A stretch of DNA of 64,000 nt from Streptomyces pyxinae (GTDB lineage: Bacteria > Actinomycetota > Actinomycetes > Streptomycetales > Streptomycetaceae), in contig NZ_JANUGQ010000017.1 of the NCBI RefSeq assembly GCF_024756275.1, positions 62,001-126,000 on the forward strand, in the 5' to 3' direction. Shown in pieces: positions 32,340 to 40,333 of the stretch; within the stretch, counting starts at the first letter, position 1, and every line of letters begins with the position of its first letter. The notes under the pieces are model-generated. The model saw only the letters and a program-made list of their open reading frames with translations. It was not told where the DNA came from and did not search any database. The translations under genes and the position numbers were made by a program.

Positions 32340-32536
32340 CGGGGTGTTGTGGTCCTCGGTGGCGATGGTGAGGTCGAGCCGCCGCACCCGCCGGCCGCTG
32401 CGCCGCAGCCGTCGAACGCCTGCGGACTGGTCACCTCGTGCAACAGATGCAGATCGATGAACAGCAGATCCGGCTCACCCTCCGCACGCCGCACCACATG
32501 CTCGTCCCAGACCTTCTCCGCGAGTGTCCTACCCAT
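32322..32536 (-). pseudogene. 5' fragment of leuC (3-isopropylmalate dehydratase large subunit)
   Basis: The minus strand begins with an ATG after GGAGGGGCAGCG and reads MGRTLAEKVWDEHVVRRAEG, EPDLLFIDLHLLHEVTSPQA, FDG, a near-perfect LeuC N-terminus. A single missing C near 32407 shifts the frame. In the restored frame it continues LRRSGRRVRRLDLTIATEDH, then NTPTRDIDK, and stops matching at about 32322. Only about 72 of the usual about 470 codons remain, with none of the iron-sulfur Cys ligands. The functional leuC must be elsewhere. The retained Shine-Dalgarno suggests the leuC leader was copied with it. Confidence 0.88.
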
Positions 32537-32688
32537 CGCTGCCCCTCCGGCCGGCGATCACTCCAGTCACGCCGCGACCGTAGGCGGAGCCCTCCCCGGG
32601 CCGTCCTTGATCGGTCCTCGCGGTGGATGGGACCCTGTCTCCGGGCCGGGCCCGAAGCGCCCGAACCGACCCCCTCGATCACCGTCGA

Positions 32689-32704
32689 TGCATACACTTA
32701 TGCA
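32689..32704. promoter_or_regulatory. Inverted repeat TGCATA-N4-TATGCA upstream of the RpiR gene
   Basis: TGCATACACTTATGCA is perfect in its 6-bp arms. It lies 46 bases before the RpiR-type ATG and about 150 bases before the leuC remnant start on the other strand. It may be the regulator's own operator. With flanks its geometry also resembles an 18-bp ARG box, or it may have been imported with the leuC leader. Confidence 0.5.
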
Positions 32705-32749
32705 GAGTCATTGGCGGATGAATAAGAGGGAGAGGCGAAGGGGGACGGC

Positions 32750-33586
32750 ATGAACGACAGTCCGGGCGGCCGGCTGCAGGCGCTCTTCGAGGGGCACCGG
32801 CTGACGCCCACGCAGCGGCGGATCGCCCACTGCATGGTGCGGCGCGCCGCCGATGTGCCGTTTCTGTCCAGCGTGGAGTTGGCCGATCTCGCCGGGGTGA
32901 GCCAGCCCTCGGTCACCCGCTTCGCGGTCGCCCTCGGCTTCGACGGCTACCCGGCGCTCCGCAAGCACCTCCGGGAGGTGGCGCCCGCCGGGCCGGCCGC
33001 CGGTGAGTCGGCCTTCAACGAGTACCAGCAGGCCGTGCTCGGGGAGATCGACAATCTGCGCCATCTCGCCGAGCTGCTCGCCGACCCGGGGCCGGTGGAG
33101 CGGGCCGGCCGGCTGCTCGCCGGGTCCCGGCCGCTGCCGGTGCTGGGGCTGCGCGCGGCCTCCTCGCAGGCGCGCGGCTTCGCGTACTTCGCGGCCAAGG
33201 TCCACCCGGACGTACGGCTGCTGGACGAGGGCGGCACCATGCTCACCGACCGGATCGACGCCGCCGTACGGGCCGGGGCGAGCGCCCTGCTGTGCTTCGC
33301 CCTGCCGCGCCACCCCCGGGAGGTGGTGGAGGCGCTGGCGTACGCGAGGGAGGCCGGGCTCACCGTGGTGACGGTGGCCGACTCGGCGTTCGCGCCCGTC
33401 GCCGCCCACAGCGACCTGCTCATTCCGGCGGCCGTCGGCACCGGGCTGGCCTTCGACACCGCCTGTGCCCCGATGCTGCTGGGCCGGGTGCTGCTGGAGG
33501 CGATATGCGACGAACTCCCTGACGCGCAAGCGCGGTTGGAAGAGTTCGACACGGCGGCGGCGGCACGCGGCCTCTTCGCGGAGTAG
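32750..33586 (+). CDS. MurR/RpiR-family transcriptional regulator
   Basis: 278 residues from an ATG. The N-terminal helix-turn-helix (about 10-80) reads LTPTQRRIAHCMVRRAADVP, FLSSVELADLAGVSQPSVTR, then FAVALGFDGYPALRKHLRE, the RpiR pattern. Residues about 125-260 are a SIS sugar-phosphate-binding fold: RPLPVLGLRAASSQARGFAY, then GASALLCFALPRHPREVVEA and GLTVVTVADSAFAP. In this family the SIS domain senses phosphosugars or amino-acid catabolites. The divergent roadblock operon and nearby hut genes are possible targets. A perfect inverted repeat lies 46 bases upstream. The target and ligand are inference. Confidence 0.92.
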   Translation: MNDSPGGRLQALFEGHRLTPTQRRIAHCMVRRAADVPFLSSVELADLAGVSQPSVTRFAVALGFDGYPALRKHLREVAPAGPAAGESAFNEYQQAVLGEIDNLRHLAELLADPGPVERAGRLLAGSRPLPVLGLRAASSQARGFAYFAAKVHPDVRLLDEGGTMLTDRIDAAVRAGASALLCFALPRHPREVVEALAYAREAGLTVVTVADSAFAPVAAHSDLLIPAAVGTGLAFDTACAPMLLGRVLLEAICDELPDAQARLEEFDTAAAARGLFAE

Positions 33587-33747
33587 CCCCGGTGGGGCGC
33601 GGGGCGGCCGAGGGGCTCACGTGCCGCCGGCCCTGAACCGCCGGCCCTGAACCGCCGGGGCGCCGGATCGCCGGTCGGACCGGTGGCCGGACCTCCGGCC
33701 GGGGCTTCCGGGCGGACCTCCGGCCGGACCGGCGGCCGGGGCTCCGC

Positions 33748-34122
33748 TCAGATCTCCAGGTCCGCCTCGATCCTGCGCAGCTGGAGCCGGGCCATCGCCA
33801 GGTTGGCCCGGTTCTTGTCCAGGGCGAGATAGAGGAACAGCCCGTTGGCGCCCCGGCTCCGGAGCAGCCGGATCAGGTGGTACTGGGTGCCCAGGGTGAT
33901 CAGGATGTCCTCGATCTCGTCCTGGATCCCGAGCATCTCCATGGTGCGCACCTTGGCCCGCACCACATCGGTGTTGCCCGCGGCGGCCACCGTCAGATCC
34001 AGGTCCTTGCCGCCGCCGACGGTGCCGAGGGCCATGCCGCTGGTGTAGTCGACCAGCGCGGCACCCAGGGCGCCGTCGATCAGTGTGGTGGCTTCCTTGA
34101 GGGCAGCTTCGGTGTTGGCCAT
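33748..34122 (-). CDS. Roadblock/LC7 domain protein
   Basis: 124 residues, one roadblock fold: helix ALKEATTLIDGALGAALVDY, strand SGMALGTV, then AAGNTDVVRAKVRTMEMLGI, strands EDILITLGTQYHLIRLL and GANGLFLYLALDK, and the final helix RANLAMARLQLRRIEADLE. Roadblock dimers commonly regulate small Ras-like GTPases (as MglB does MglA). It is the last gene of a four-gene minus-strand operon and its start lies within the 3' end of the preceding gene (43-base overlap). It is clearly a paralogue of the first gene in the operon, which carries the same LVD(Y/W)TSG(M/L)ALGT strand. No GTPase gene is near. Confidence 0.88.
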   Translation of the reverse strand: MANTEAALKEATTLIDGALGAALVDYTSGMALGTVGGGKDLDLTVAAAGNTDVVRAKVRTMEMLGIQDEIEDILITLGTQYHLIRLLRSRGANGLFLYLALDKNRANLAMARLQLRRIEADLEI

Positions 34123-34535
34123 GACGGTCGCACTTCCTTTTCGGGTTGGGATTCGTCCGGTACGAGAGCGTTCTCGACCAGTTCGCCGATGCGGGCGCTG
34201 GACCGGCGGGCTTCCAGATGCAGCCGGCCCACGTTGACGCGGGACTCCGCGAGCAGGGTGAGCACGGCCGAGCCGCCCGCCGCGTAGGTGGCGACATAGC
34301 CGTGCTCGCCGCGCACCAGCAGTTCGCGGAAGCCGCCCCGGCCGGTGGCGTCGGTGAGCCGCAGGGCGACGCCGAGGGCGGCTGCGGTCAGGGCCGCGAT
34401 CCCCTCCGCGCCCTCGTCGACCGTGTCCTGGGCGAGCACCAGACCGTCGGCGCTCGCCGCGAGCGCCCCGGTCAGCTGGGGCACCCTGGCCCGCAGCCGT
34501 CTGAGTTCGGTGAGCACCTCGGTCTCGGCCGTCAT
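34080..34535 (-). CDS. Roadblock/LC7 domain protein, second type
   Basis: 151 residues from the ATG at 34535, with GAGGAG 9 bases upstream. The fold reads EVLTELRRLRARVPQLTGAL, AASADGLVLAQDT, then EGIAALTAAALGVALRLTDA, FRELLVRGEHGYVATYAAGG and LAESRVNVGRLHLEARRSS. This resembles CvnB-type roadblock proteins of Streptomyces conservons more than the other two in this operon do. The C-terminal 25 residues (from ENALVPDESQPEKEV) overlap the start of the next gene and look unstructured, so the two are translationally coupled. In conservons CvnB partners a histidine kinase-like CvnA and a GTPase CvnD, which are absent here. Confidence 0.82.
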   Translation of the reverse strand: MTAETEVLTELRRLRARVPQLTGALAASADGLVLAQDTVDEGAEGIAALTAAALGVALRLTDATGRGGFRELLVRGEHGYVATYAAGGSAVLTLLAESRVNVGRLHLEARRSSARIGELVENALVPDESQPEKEVRPSWPTPKLPSRKPPH

Positions 34536-34614
34536 CAGCAGTCTCCTCTCGGCACGCTGTCGCAGGGCACGCCTCATGACGGCCGAGTCGAGGCCCGGTG
34601 GATGGGACGGGTCG

Positions 34615-35394
34615 TCACAGGTGTGCCTCCAGGGCGTCACGGAGCCGGCGGAGCAGGGCGGTGTCGGGGTCGGACGCGATGTCCCCGACCCAGGCGGAGA
34701 GGGCCGGCCGGGTTTCCCGCACGGGTTCACCGGCGGGTTCACGGACGGTCAGGGGGTACGGCGCCGGGGCGGGCGGCCCGGGCTCCGGCGGGGTCCCGAC
34801 CAGCCCGGCCGCCGCGAGGCGCCGCACGTCCAGCAGCGTGTGGAAGGCCGGCCGGCCCAGCGCCCAGGCGAGCCCGGCCGGGGTGCGCACCCCGTCGGCG
34901 GCCTCCAGCAGGGCGCGCTGGCGCAGCCCGGCCGTCTGGCCCGGGGCGGCCGGGCGCGGCACGACGGGCGCCGTGTCGACGGCCGGGTAGGGCCAGACAC
35001 TGTCCAGCAGCTCCCGGCGGCGCAGGGTCTCCCGCTGCACGTCCAGCGCGGAGACCGGGCGCACCGGGGTGGTCCGGGGCACCGCGCCGTACCGGAAGCG
35101 GGCCGGCCGGCTCCCGGGGTGCAGGGCGAAGAAGGCGGCGTCGTACAGGGCGCCGAGCAGGCAGATCTCCAGCTCCCCGTCCCCGAGGCGGGCCCGGGGG
35201 CGCCGTCCGCCGCCGGTCAGCAGGATGTCGGGGCCCGGGGCGACCGGGCTCTCGGCGTGCACGATCCGGCCGTCGACCAGGTACAGGGTGCCGTGGTCCC
35301 GCAGCAGCGCCCCGGTGGCCCGCTCCCCGGCGAGCCGCAGCAGCATGGGGGAGACCACCCGGGTGCCGGCCCCGGCGGCGCGGGCGGCGCTCAT
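34615..35394 (-). CDS. DUF4388/PATAN-like protein with winged-helix tail
   Basis: 259 residues from an ATG overlapping the preceding stop (ATGA at 35391-35394). Residues about 17-110 resemble the PATAN/DUF4388 fold: LLRLAGERATGALLRDHGTL, YLVDGRIVHAESPVAPGPDI, LEICLLGALYDAAFFALHPG. Residues about 165-205 look like a winged helix: LLEAADGVRTPAGLAWALGR, then FHTLLDVRRLAAAGLVG. A Pro-rich linker and helical tail follow. PATAN proteins work in signalling with roadblock proteins and GTPases in several phyla. The wHTH could let it act on DNA, but that is inference. It is gene 2 of the roadblock operon. Confidence 0.7.
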   Translation of the reverse strand: MSAARAAGAGTRVVSPMLLRLAGERATGALLRDHGTLYLVDGRIVHAESPVAPGPDILLTGGGRRPRARLGDGELEICLLGALYDAAFFALHPGSRPARFRYGAVPRTTPVRPVSALDVQRETLRRRELLDSVWPYPAVDTAPVVPRPAAPGQTAGLRQRALLEAADGVRTPAGLAWALGRPAFHTLLDVRRLAAAGLVGTPPEPGPPAPAPYPLTVREPAGEPVRETRPALSAWVGDIASDPDTALLRRLRDALEAHL

Positions 35395-36452
35395 GTCAGC
35401 ACCAGCCGCTCGGCGAGTTCGCGGAGACGGAGGCGGGCCAGGGCCAGATTGCCGGTGGAGCGGTCCAGCCAGAGGTGGAGGAAGACGCTGCTCTCGAAGG
35501 TGGTCTCCACGAACCGGAGGACGTGGTAGCCGGTCCGGGTGGTGACGATGATGTCCTCGACGGGCGGCCCGGGCGGTGGCGCCGGGAGCCCGGAGGGCGG
35601 TGCGAAGCGCCCGGCGGCGCCCGGTGACGGAGGACCCCCGGCCGGACCCGGCGCCGCGCCACCGGGCACGAACCCGCCGGGCAGGGAGCCGCCGGGTATG
35701 GCCCCGCCGGGTATCGAGCCGCCCGGTATGGACCCGCCGGACAAGGACCCGCCCGGTATGGACCCGCCCGGCAGCGGCTGTCCGCCGGACGCGGACGCGG
35801 ACGGGGGCGGGGGCGGGGACGGGGGCGGCGGGGCCGCCGGGGTGCCGGCCGGAGCCGCGGGCGGGTGCGGTGGCGGGAGAGGCAGCCCGGCCGGCGGCGT
35901 ACCGCCGGAGTACGCGGGCCCTGGAGGCGTACCGGCCGAGTACCCGGGCTCCGGGGGCGTACCGCCCGAGGGCGCCGGACCACCGCTCCCGGTGCGGGAG
36001 GCGCCGGGGCCGGACCCGAGCCGGCCAGACCCCGAGCCGGTACCGGCCCCGCCGTCACCGGCACCGGACCCGAGCCCGGCGGGCCCGGCCGCACCAGAAC
36101 CGGCACCGGACCCGAGCCCGGCGGGCCCGGCCGCACCCCCACCGGAACCGGCACCGGACCCGGGCGCGGATCCACCGAACCCCACCGCTCCGCCGAACCC
36201 CACCGCTCCGCCGGACCCGGCCGCTCCACCGAACCCCGCCGCCGACTCGGGCTGGACGAAGGATTCGTACTCGGCCGCCGCCCGGGCCAGCTCCGCCGTC
36301 TCGGCGGCGGTCGTCTCGTGGTCGCCCACCGGTGACTCGCCGGCCGTGCCGAGGGCGAGCCCGCTGGTCCAGTCGACGAGGGCCGCACCGCGTGCGCCCG
36401 GCAGGGCCATGGCTTCGCGCAGGCACTCGTCGATTCCGGGCACGCCGGCCAC
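35391..36452 (-). CDS. Roadblock protein split by a long Gly/Pro/Ser-rich insertion
   Basis: 353 residues from a GTG at 36452. Residues about 1-68 carry the first half of a roadblock fold (CLREAMALPGARGAALVDWT, then SGLALGTAGES and ETAELARAAAEYESFVQP). Residues about 300-353 carry the second half (IIVTTRTGYHVLRFVETTFE, SSVFLHLWLDRSTGNLALAR, LRLRELAERL). Between them lie about 230 residues of low complexity: GFGGA and GSGAG runs, a PPEPGYSAGTPPGPAYSGG-like stretch and PGGS/PGGF repeats. The last gene of the operon aligns to both ends without the insert. The insert could be a disordered linker at a surface loop. It is first in the operon, with a 4-base overlap to gene 2. Confidence 0.75.
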   Translation of the reverse strand: MAGVPGIDECLREAMALPGARGAALVDWTSGLALGTAGESPVGDHETTAAETAELARAAAEYESFVQPESAAGFGGAAGSGGAVGFGGAVGFGGSAPGSGAGSGGGAAGPAGLGSGAGSGAAGPAGLGSGAGDGGAGTGSGSGRLGSGPGASRTGSGGPAPSGGTPPEPGYSAGTPPGPAYSGGTPPAGLPLPPPHPPAAPAGTPAAPPPPSPPPPPSASASGGQPLPGGSIPGGSLSGGSIPGGSIPGGAIPGGSLPGGFVPGGAAPGPAGGPPSPGAAGRFAPPSGLPAPPPGPPVEDIIVTTRTGYHVLRFVETTFESSVFLHLWLDRSTGNLALARLRLRELAERLVLT

Positions 36453-36664
36453 CCCTCCCTCAACCCGTGGTGCCCGTCCCGTGGTGCGGAACTTTCCCCG
36501 AGGCCCGGAACGCGCCTGTGAGCGAGACGCTACTCAACGTTTCCCAGACGAGGGGCAGTTCTGGCATTTTCCATGGGAACGTGCCCGAGATGAGTAGGGT
36601 CGCGCGAGGGCCGTCCGGCCGGGGCGGGGGCGGCCCGGAGGCCGTCCGGCGCCCCGGAGCGGGT

Positions 36665-38056
36665 TCAGTCCTCCTGCCGCACCCGCATCACCAGCCTGTT
36701 CACGCCCCAGAGCGCCACCCCGATCGCCACCAGGACGGCCGCGCGGATGTAGACGTCCGCCGAGCGCTCGGCGAGCGGACTGGCCAGAATCAGTGCGGTG
36801 ACGGCGCCCAGGACCGGCAGCGCGGTCGGCGTCCGGAAGTGGTGGTGCGCCACCCGGTCCCGGCGCAGCACCAGCACGGCGACATTGACCACGGCGAAGA
36901 CGCAGAGCAGCAGGAACGAGGTGGTGTCGCCCAGCCCCTCGATCTCGCCGGTGGAGACCAGCCCGATCGCCAGCAGGGTGACGAAGATGATGCCCGCCAC
37001 CGGGGTGCGGCGCTTGGGCAGCACCCGTCCCATGGCACGCGGCAGGATGCGCTCGTTGGCCATGCCGTAGCAGAGCCGCGAGGCCATCATGATGTTGATG
37101 AGCGCGGAGTTGGTCACCGCGAAGAGCGCGATCAGCGCGAACAGCTTGGGCGGGAAGTCCAGCCCGCCCGCCTTGACGACCTCCAGCAGCGGGCCGCTGG
37201 ACTTCGACAGGGTGCGGTGGTCCACCAGCAGCGACGAGACCAGGGCGACCAGTACGTAGATCACACCGGTGACGGCGACGCCGGTGAAGATGGCCCGGGG
37301 GAAGGTGCGCACCGGGTCCTGGGTCTCCTCGGCCATGTTGACCGAGTCCTCGAAGCCGACGAAGGCGAAGAAGCTGAGCGCGGTGGCCCCGAGCACGCCG
37401 GTGATCAGCGCGTATCCCGTACCGGAGCCCTCCAGGTCACCGAGCCGGGCGGTCTCCCCGTCACCGGAGAACACCGCCCAGGCGCCGATCGCCAGGATCA
37501 CCAGCAGACCGGTCAGCTCGACCAGGGTGAGCACCACATTGGCCTTCACCGACTCCGAGACGCCCCGCAGATTGAGCGCGGCGAGGGCCACCACGAAGAG
37601 GATGGCGACCAGGGTGGGCGGCACGGAGTGGGTGAACTCCCCGAGATAGTCCCCGCTGAAGGCCCGGGCGGCGGCGCTGGCCGAGGAGAGCCCGGAGCAC
37701 ATCACCATGAAGGCGACGATGAAGGTGAAGAACGGCAGCTTGAACGCCTTCTGGGTGTAGAGCGCCGCCCCGGCCGCCTTCGGGTACTTGCCGACCAGCT
37801 CCACATAGGAGGCCGCCGTCAGGATCGCCACGAGGAAGCCGATCAGGAACGGCAGCCAGAGCGCCCCGCCGACCTTGCCGGCCACCTTGCCGGTGGTGGC
37901 GTAGATGCCGGTGCCGAGGATGTCGCCGATGACGAAGAGGATCAGCAGCTTGGGCCCGATGGCCCGCTTCAGCCCGGCTTCCTCGGTGGAACCGGATCCC
38001 GGTCCCGGGCCGGGGCCGGGATCCGGTTCCTGGGCGGGTGTGTCGGTCGTGTTCAT
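36665..38056 (-). CDS. Amino-acid permease (APC superfamily)
   Basis: 463 residues from the ATG at 38056. A Gly/Pro/Ser-rich N-terminal tail of about 25 residues precedes 12 predicted membrane segments. The first has the APC signature LLILFVIGDILGTGIYATTG with the unwound G-x-G-I-Y stretch that binds the substrate carboxylate. Others: FLIGFLVAILTAASYVELVG, GVLGATALSFFAFVGFEDSV with the conserved helix-6 FxGFE, and TNSALINIMMASRLCYGMAN. It belongs to the cationic-amino-acid/APA group. The neighbouring decarboxylase could use the imported amino acid; that is inferred from adjacency, since the two genes are 563 bases apart on the same strand. Confidence 0.9.
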   Translation of the reverse strand: MNTTDTPAQEPDPGPGPGPGSGSTEEAGLKRAIGPKLLILFVIGDILGTGIYATTGKVAGKVGGALWLPFLIGFLVAILTAASYVELVGKYPKAAGAALYTQKAFKLPFFTFIVAFMVMCSGLSSASAAARAFSGDYLGEFTHSVPPTLVAILFVVALAALNLRGVSESVKANVVLTLVELTGLLVILAIGAWAVFSGDGETARLGDLEGSGTGYALITGVLGATALSFFAFVGFEDSVNMAEETQDPVRTFPRAIFTGVAVTGVIYVLVALVSSLLVDHRTLSKSSGPLLEVVKAGGLDFPPKLFALIALFAVTNSALINIMMASRLCYGMANERILPRAMGRVLPKRRTPVAGIIFVTLLAIGLVSTGEIEGLGDTTSFLLLCVFAVVNVAVLVLRRDRVAHHHFRTPTALPVLGAVTALILASPLAERSADVYIRAAVLVAIGVALWGVNRLVMRVRQED

Positions 38057-38619
38057 CGGTGCCTCCCCCGGGAGCGGTGCGGTCGAGTCGGTCGAGTCGG
38101 TGATCAGGTCGGACGGATCGAGCGGATCGAGCTGATGGATCGGATGGATCGGATGGATCGAGCGGATGGACGAGTCGATGGAGCGGACGGACCGGGCGGG
38201 TCGGACGGACCGGGCGGGCCCGGTGCGTGGGTCGAGTGGGCGGCCGGAGCCGAACTCGCCGTACTGGGACGGACGATGAAGGGGTTCTGCCCGGTGCGCG
38301 CGGGGTGATGCCGCCCGGGGCACGGCGGCGCTCCCGCCGCCGGTGGGCGGGACGGGACGCCGCCTCGCACGGGGTGCCGCCTGTGGTGTGCCGCCCGCCG
38401 CGCGCCAGGTGTGCCGGCTGTGCCAGGGAAGAGTCTCCGCCCGCGGGCCCTCCCGCCGTGGCCCTCTTCCGGCGCGTCGGAAGGGCTCTGCTGTACGACT
38501 CCGCTCATCGGCCGTCCGGGCCCCGCGAAGTCCGTCGGGGCGCGGGGTCTTCCGGGGCCCGCATGCCTCCCGGGCCCCACCCACCCCCGGGCCCGGCCCG
38601 CCTGCCCGGCCCCGGGGGC
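38057..38619. other. Spacer between the decarboxylase and permease genes
   Basis: 563 bases. The first 165 are the tandem repeats listed next. The remainder has no gene I can support and includes a plausible stem near 38533-38570 (GTCGGGGCGCGGGG region against CCCGGGCCCC) that may end the decarboxylase message. The permease promoter must lie here. Confidence 0.4.
38081..38220. repeat. GGATCGGAT/GGTCGAGTC short tandem repeats
   Basis: The tract begins with two adjacent GGTCGAGTC 9-mers (about 38081-38098), then alternates CGGATCGAG and GGATGGATC(G) units through about 38190, then GGACCGGGCGGGTCGGAC-like 18-mers to about 38220. It lies immediately upstream of the permease start. Confidence 0.75.
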
Positions 38620-40137
38620 TCAGCCGTCGAGCAGCGCGCCGGGGTCGTCGCCGCCGGCCTCCGCGACCAGGGTGGCCACGGTGCCGGGCGGGCGCACGGT
38701 GCCGAAGCGCGGCGCCCCGCCGTCCCGGGGGTCCTCGGTGTAGCCGTACACCCCGGGCCGCAACAGCGAGTTGTAGCCGTAGTGGTGGGCGAAGTAGTAC
38801 GCGCCGGTGTCCAGCGCCGCCACCACGTCCCCGGGCTCCAGCGGCGGGAGCGCCCGGTTCACGGCCAGCAGGTCGCCGGCGAAACAGGCGGGGCCCGCCA
38901 CGTCCTGGGCGACGGCGGGCCCCTCCTTGGGGCGGCCGTCGGCGTCGTACACCCGGATCCGCAGCGGCCAGGAGGCGGGGTCGTAAACCGTGCGGGTGGC
39001 CACCTGTACCCCGGCGTGGGTGACGGCGATGGGCCGGGCCCCGGAGGTCTTGGTGTACTCGACGCGGGCCAGCAGGGTGCCGTGCCGGGCCAGCAGGGAG
39101 CGGCCGAACTCGGTGACCAGCCGGTAGCGCCCGTCGAACAGCCCGGGGGCCTCGGTGGCCAGCAGCCGGGCGTACTCGGCGTGGGTCGGGGTGTCCTCGT
39201 CGGAGGCGAAGTTGACCGGCAGGCCGCCGCCGATGTCCACGGTGTCGACCTGCCGGCGCCCGGCGGCCCGGTTGATCTCCTCGGCCAGCTCGTACACCGC
39301 GCGCACCCCGGTCGCCATCAGGGCGAGCGGGACCCCCTGGGAGCCGGTGTGGAGGTGCAGCCGGGTGAGCCACGGACGGTCCAGAAAGGCGCGGACGACC
39401 CACTCCCTGGCCCCCTCGTCGCGCAGCGCGATGCCGAACTTGGCGGTGGGGGTGGCGGTGGAGAGGGCGTCGATGGTGCCGCCACCGATCTGCGGGTTGA
39501 CCCGCAGCCCGAGCGGGGAGCGCGGGGCGGTGCCCGGTGCCCGGCCCATCAGGGCGTCGAGCCGGGCGAGTTCCTGCGGGTTGTCGGCGTTGACGGCGAT
39601 GCCCAGGGCGAGCGCCTCGCGGAGTTCGGCGGGGGTCTTGGCGGGGGAGTCCAGCACGGTCAGCGCGGGCGGGACGCCGGCGGCCCGGGCGAGGGCCAGC
39701 TCTCCCGGGCTCGCCACCTCGGCGCCGAGCCCGGCGTCCCGGAGCAGCCGGAGCACCGGGACGAGCGGGCACGCCTTGACGGCGAAGGCGTGCAGTACGG
39801 GAGCCTCGGTGACCTGGGCGAAGGCGGCGCGCAGAGCGGCGGCCGAGGCGCGGATGCCGGCGGTGTCCAGGAGGCCGGCCACCGGCCGCTCCTCGGTGAG
39901 CAGCCCTCGCGCCACGGCCGCCCGCACGGCCCGGTCCCGGCGGCCGGTCACATCCCGGCCGGGCCGCACGGCCTGGTCGGGGGCGGTTCCCCGGTCCTCC
40001 CGGTCCCGGCGGCCCGGCGCGGACGGGTCGCGGTCGTCGCTGCCGGCCCGGTCGTGGTCCACGACCCGGGCGGGGTCGTCGTTCCCGGCGCGGTCGCGGT
40101 GGTCGCTCGTGGCGCGGTCCTCGCGGTGGGCAGCCAT
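38620..40137 (-). CDS. PLP-dependent decarboxylase, diaminopimelate/ornithine type (group IV)
   Basis: 505 residues from the ATG at 40137. Residues 1-60 are a charged Asp/Arg-rich tail not found in the family core. The alanine-racemase-like barrel begins at about 75; the PLP Lys is in VLHAFAVKACPLVPVLRLL. The HTGSQG motif (LTRLHLHTGSQGVPLALM) and VDTVDIGGGLPVNF bind the PLP phosphate, and the C-terminal beta domain has GPACFAGD and the active-site Tyr near YYFAHHYGYNSLLRPGVYGY. LysA enzymes are usually about 420-460 residues. Substrate cannot be fixed by motif: diaminopimelate, ornithine, arginine or a modified amino acid. Its place beside an amino-acid permease and hut genes hints at catabolism. 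Confidence 0.85.
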   Translation of the reverse strand: MAAHREDRATSDHRDRAGNDDPARVVDHDRAGSDDRDPSAPGRRDREDRGTAPDQAVRPGRDVTGRRDRAVRAAVARGLLTEERPVAGLLDTAGIRASAAALRAAFAQVTEAPVLHAFAVKACPLVPVLRLLRDAGLGAEVASPGELALARAAGVPPALTVLDSPAKTPAELREALALGIAVNADNPQELARLDALMGRAPGTAPRSPLGLRVNPQIGGGTIDALSTATPTAKFGIALRDEGAREWVVRAFLDRPWLTRLHLHTGSQGVPLALMATGVRAVYELAEEINRAAGRRQVDTVDIGGGLPVNFASDEDTPTHAEYARLLATEAPGLFDGRYRLVTEFGRSLLARHGTLLARVEYTKTSGARPIAVTHAGVQVATRTVYDPASWPLRIRVYDADGRPKEGPAVAQDVAGPACFAGDLLAVNRALPPLEPGDVVAALDTGAYYFAHHYGYNSLLRPGVYGYTEDPRDGGAPRFGTVRPPGTVATLVAEAGGDDPGALLDG

Positions 40138-40161
40138 GCGTCCAGCCAACCATCCGCCCCC

Positions 40162-40275
40162 GGCCCCGGGCCAACCGTCCCCGCCTCTGGTCCACCGCGA
40201 CCGGCCCCGGGCCAACCGTCCCCGCCTCTGGTCCACCGCGATCGGCCCCGGGCCAACCGTCCCCGCCCCGGGGCC
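40162..40275. repeat. 41-bp tandem repeat, about 2.7 copies
   Basis: GGCCCCGGGCCAACCGTCCC(CGCCTCTGGTCCACCGCGA) starts at 40162, 40203 and 40244. The first two copies are essentially identical; the third is truncated after CCGTCCCCGCC. The array begins 25 bases upstream of the decarboxylase ATG and so sits in its 5' leader or promoter. Confidence 0.9.
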
Positions 40276-40333
40276 GACCGCTGCCCGTCCGGCCGGGCGG
40301 CGCCACGAGCCCCGGCACCCCGTTGACTACATC

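Noticed and set aside
35576..38308. 910-codon plus-strand frame
   Set aside because: Spans the antisense of the roadblock and permease genes and the repeat spacer; no domain is recognisable.
40162..40275. 41-bp array as a CRISPR or iteron origin
   Set aside because: Copies are adjacent without unique spacers, and there is no replication gene or DnaA box cluster nearby.
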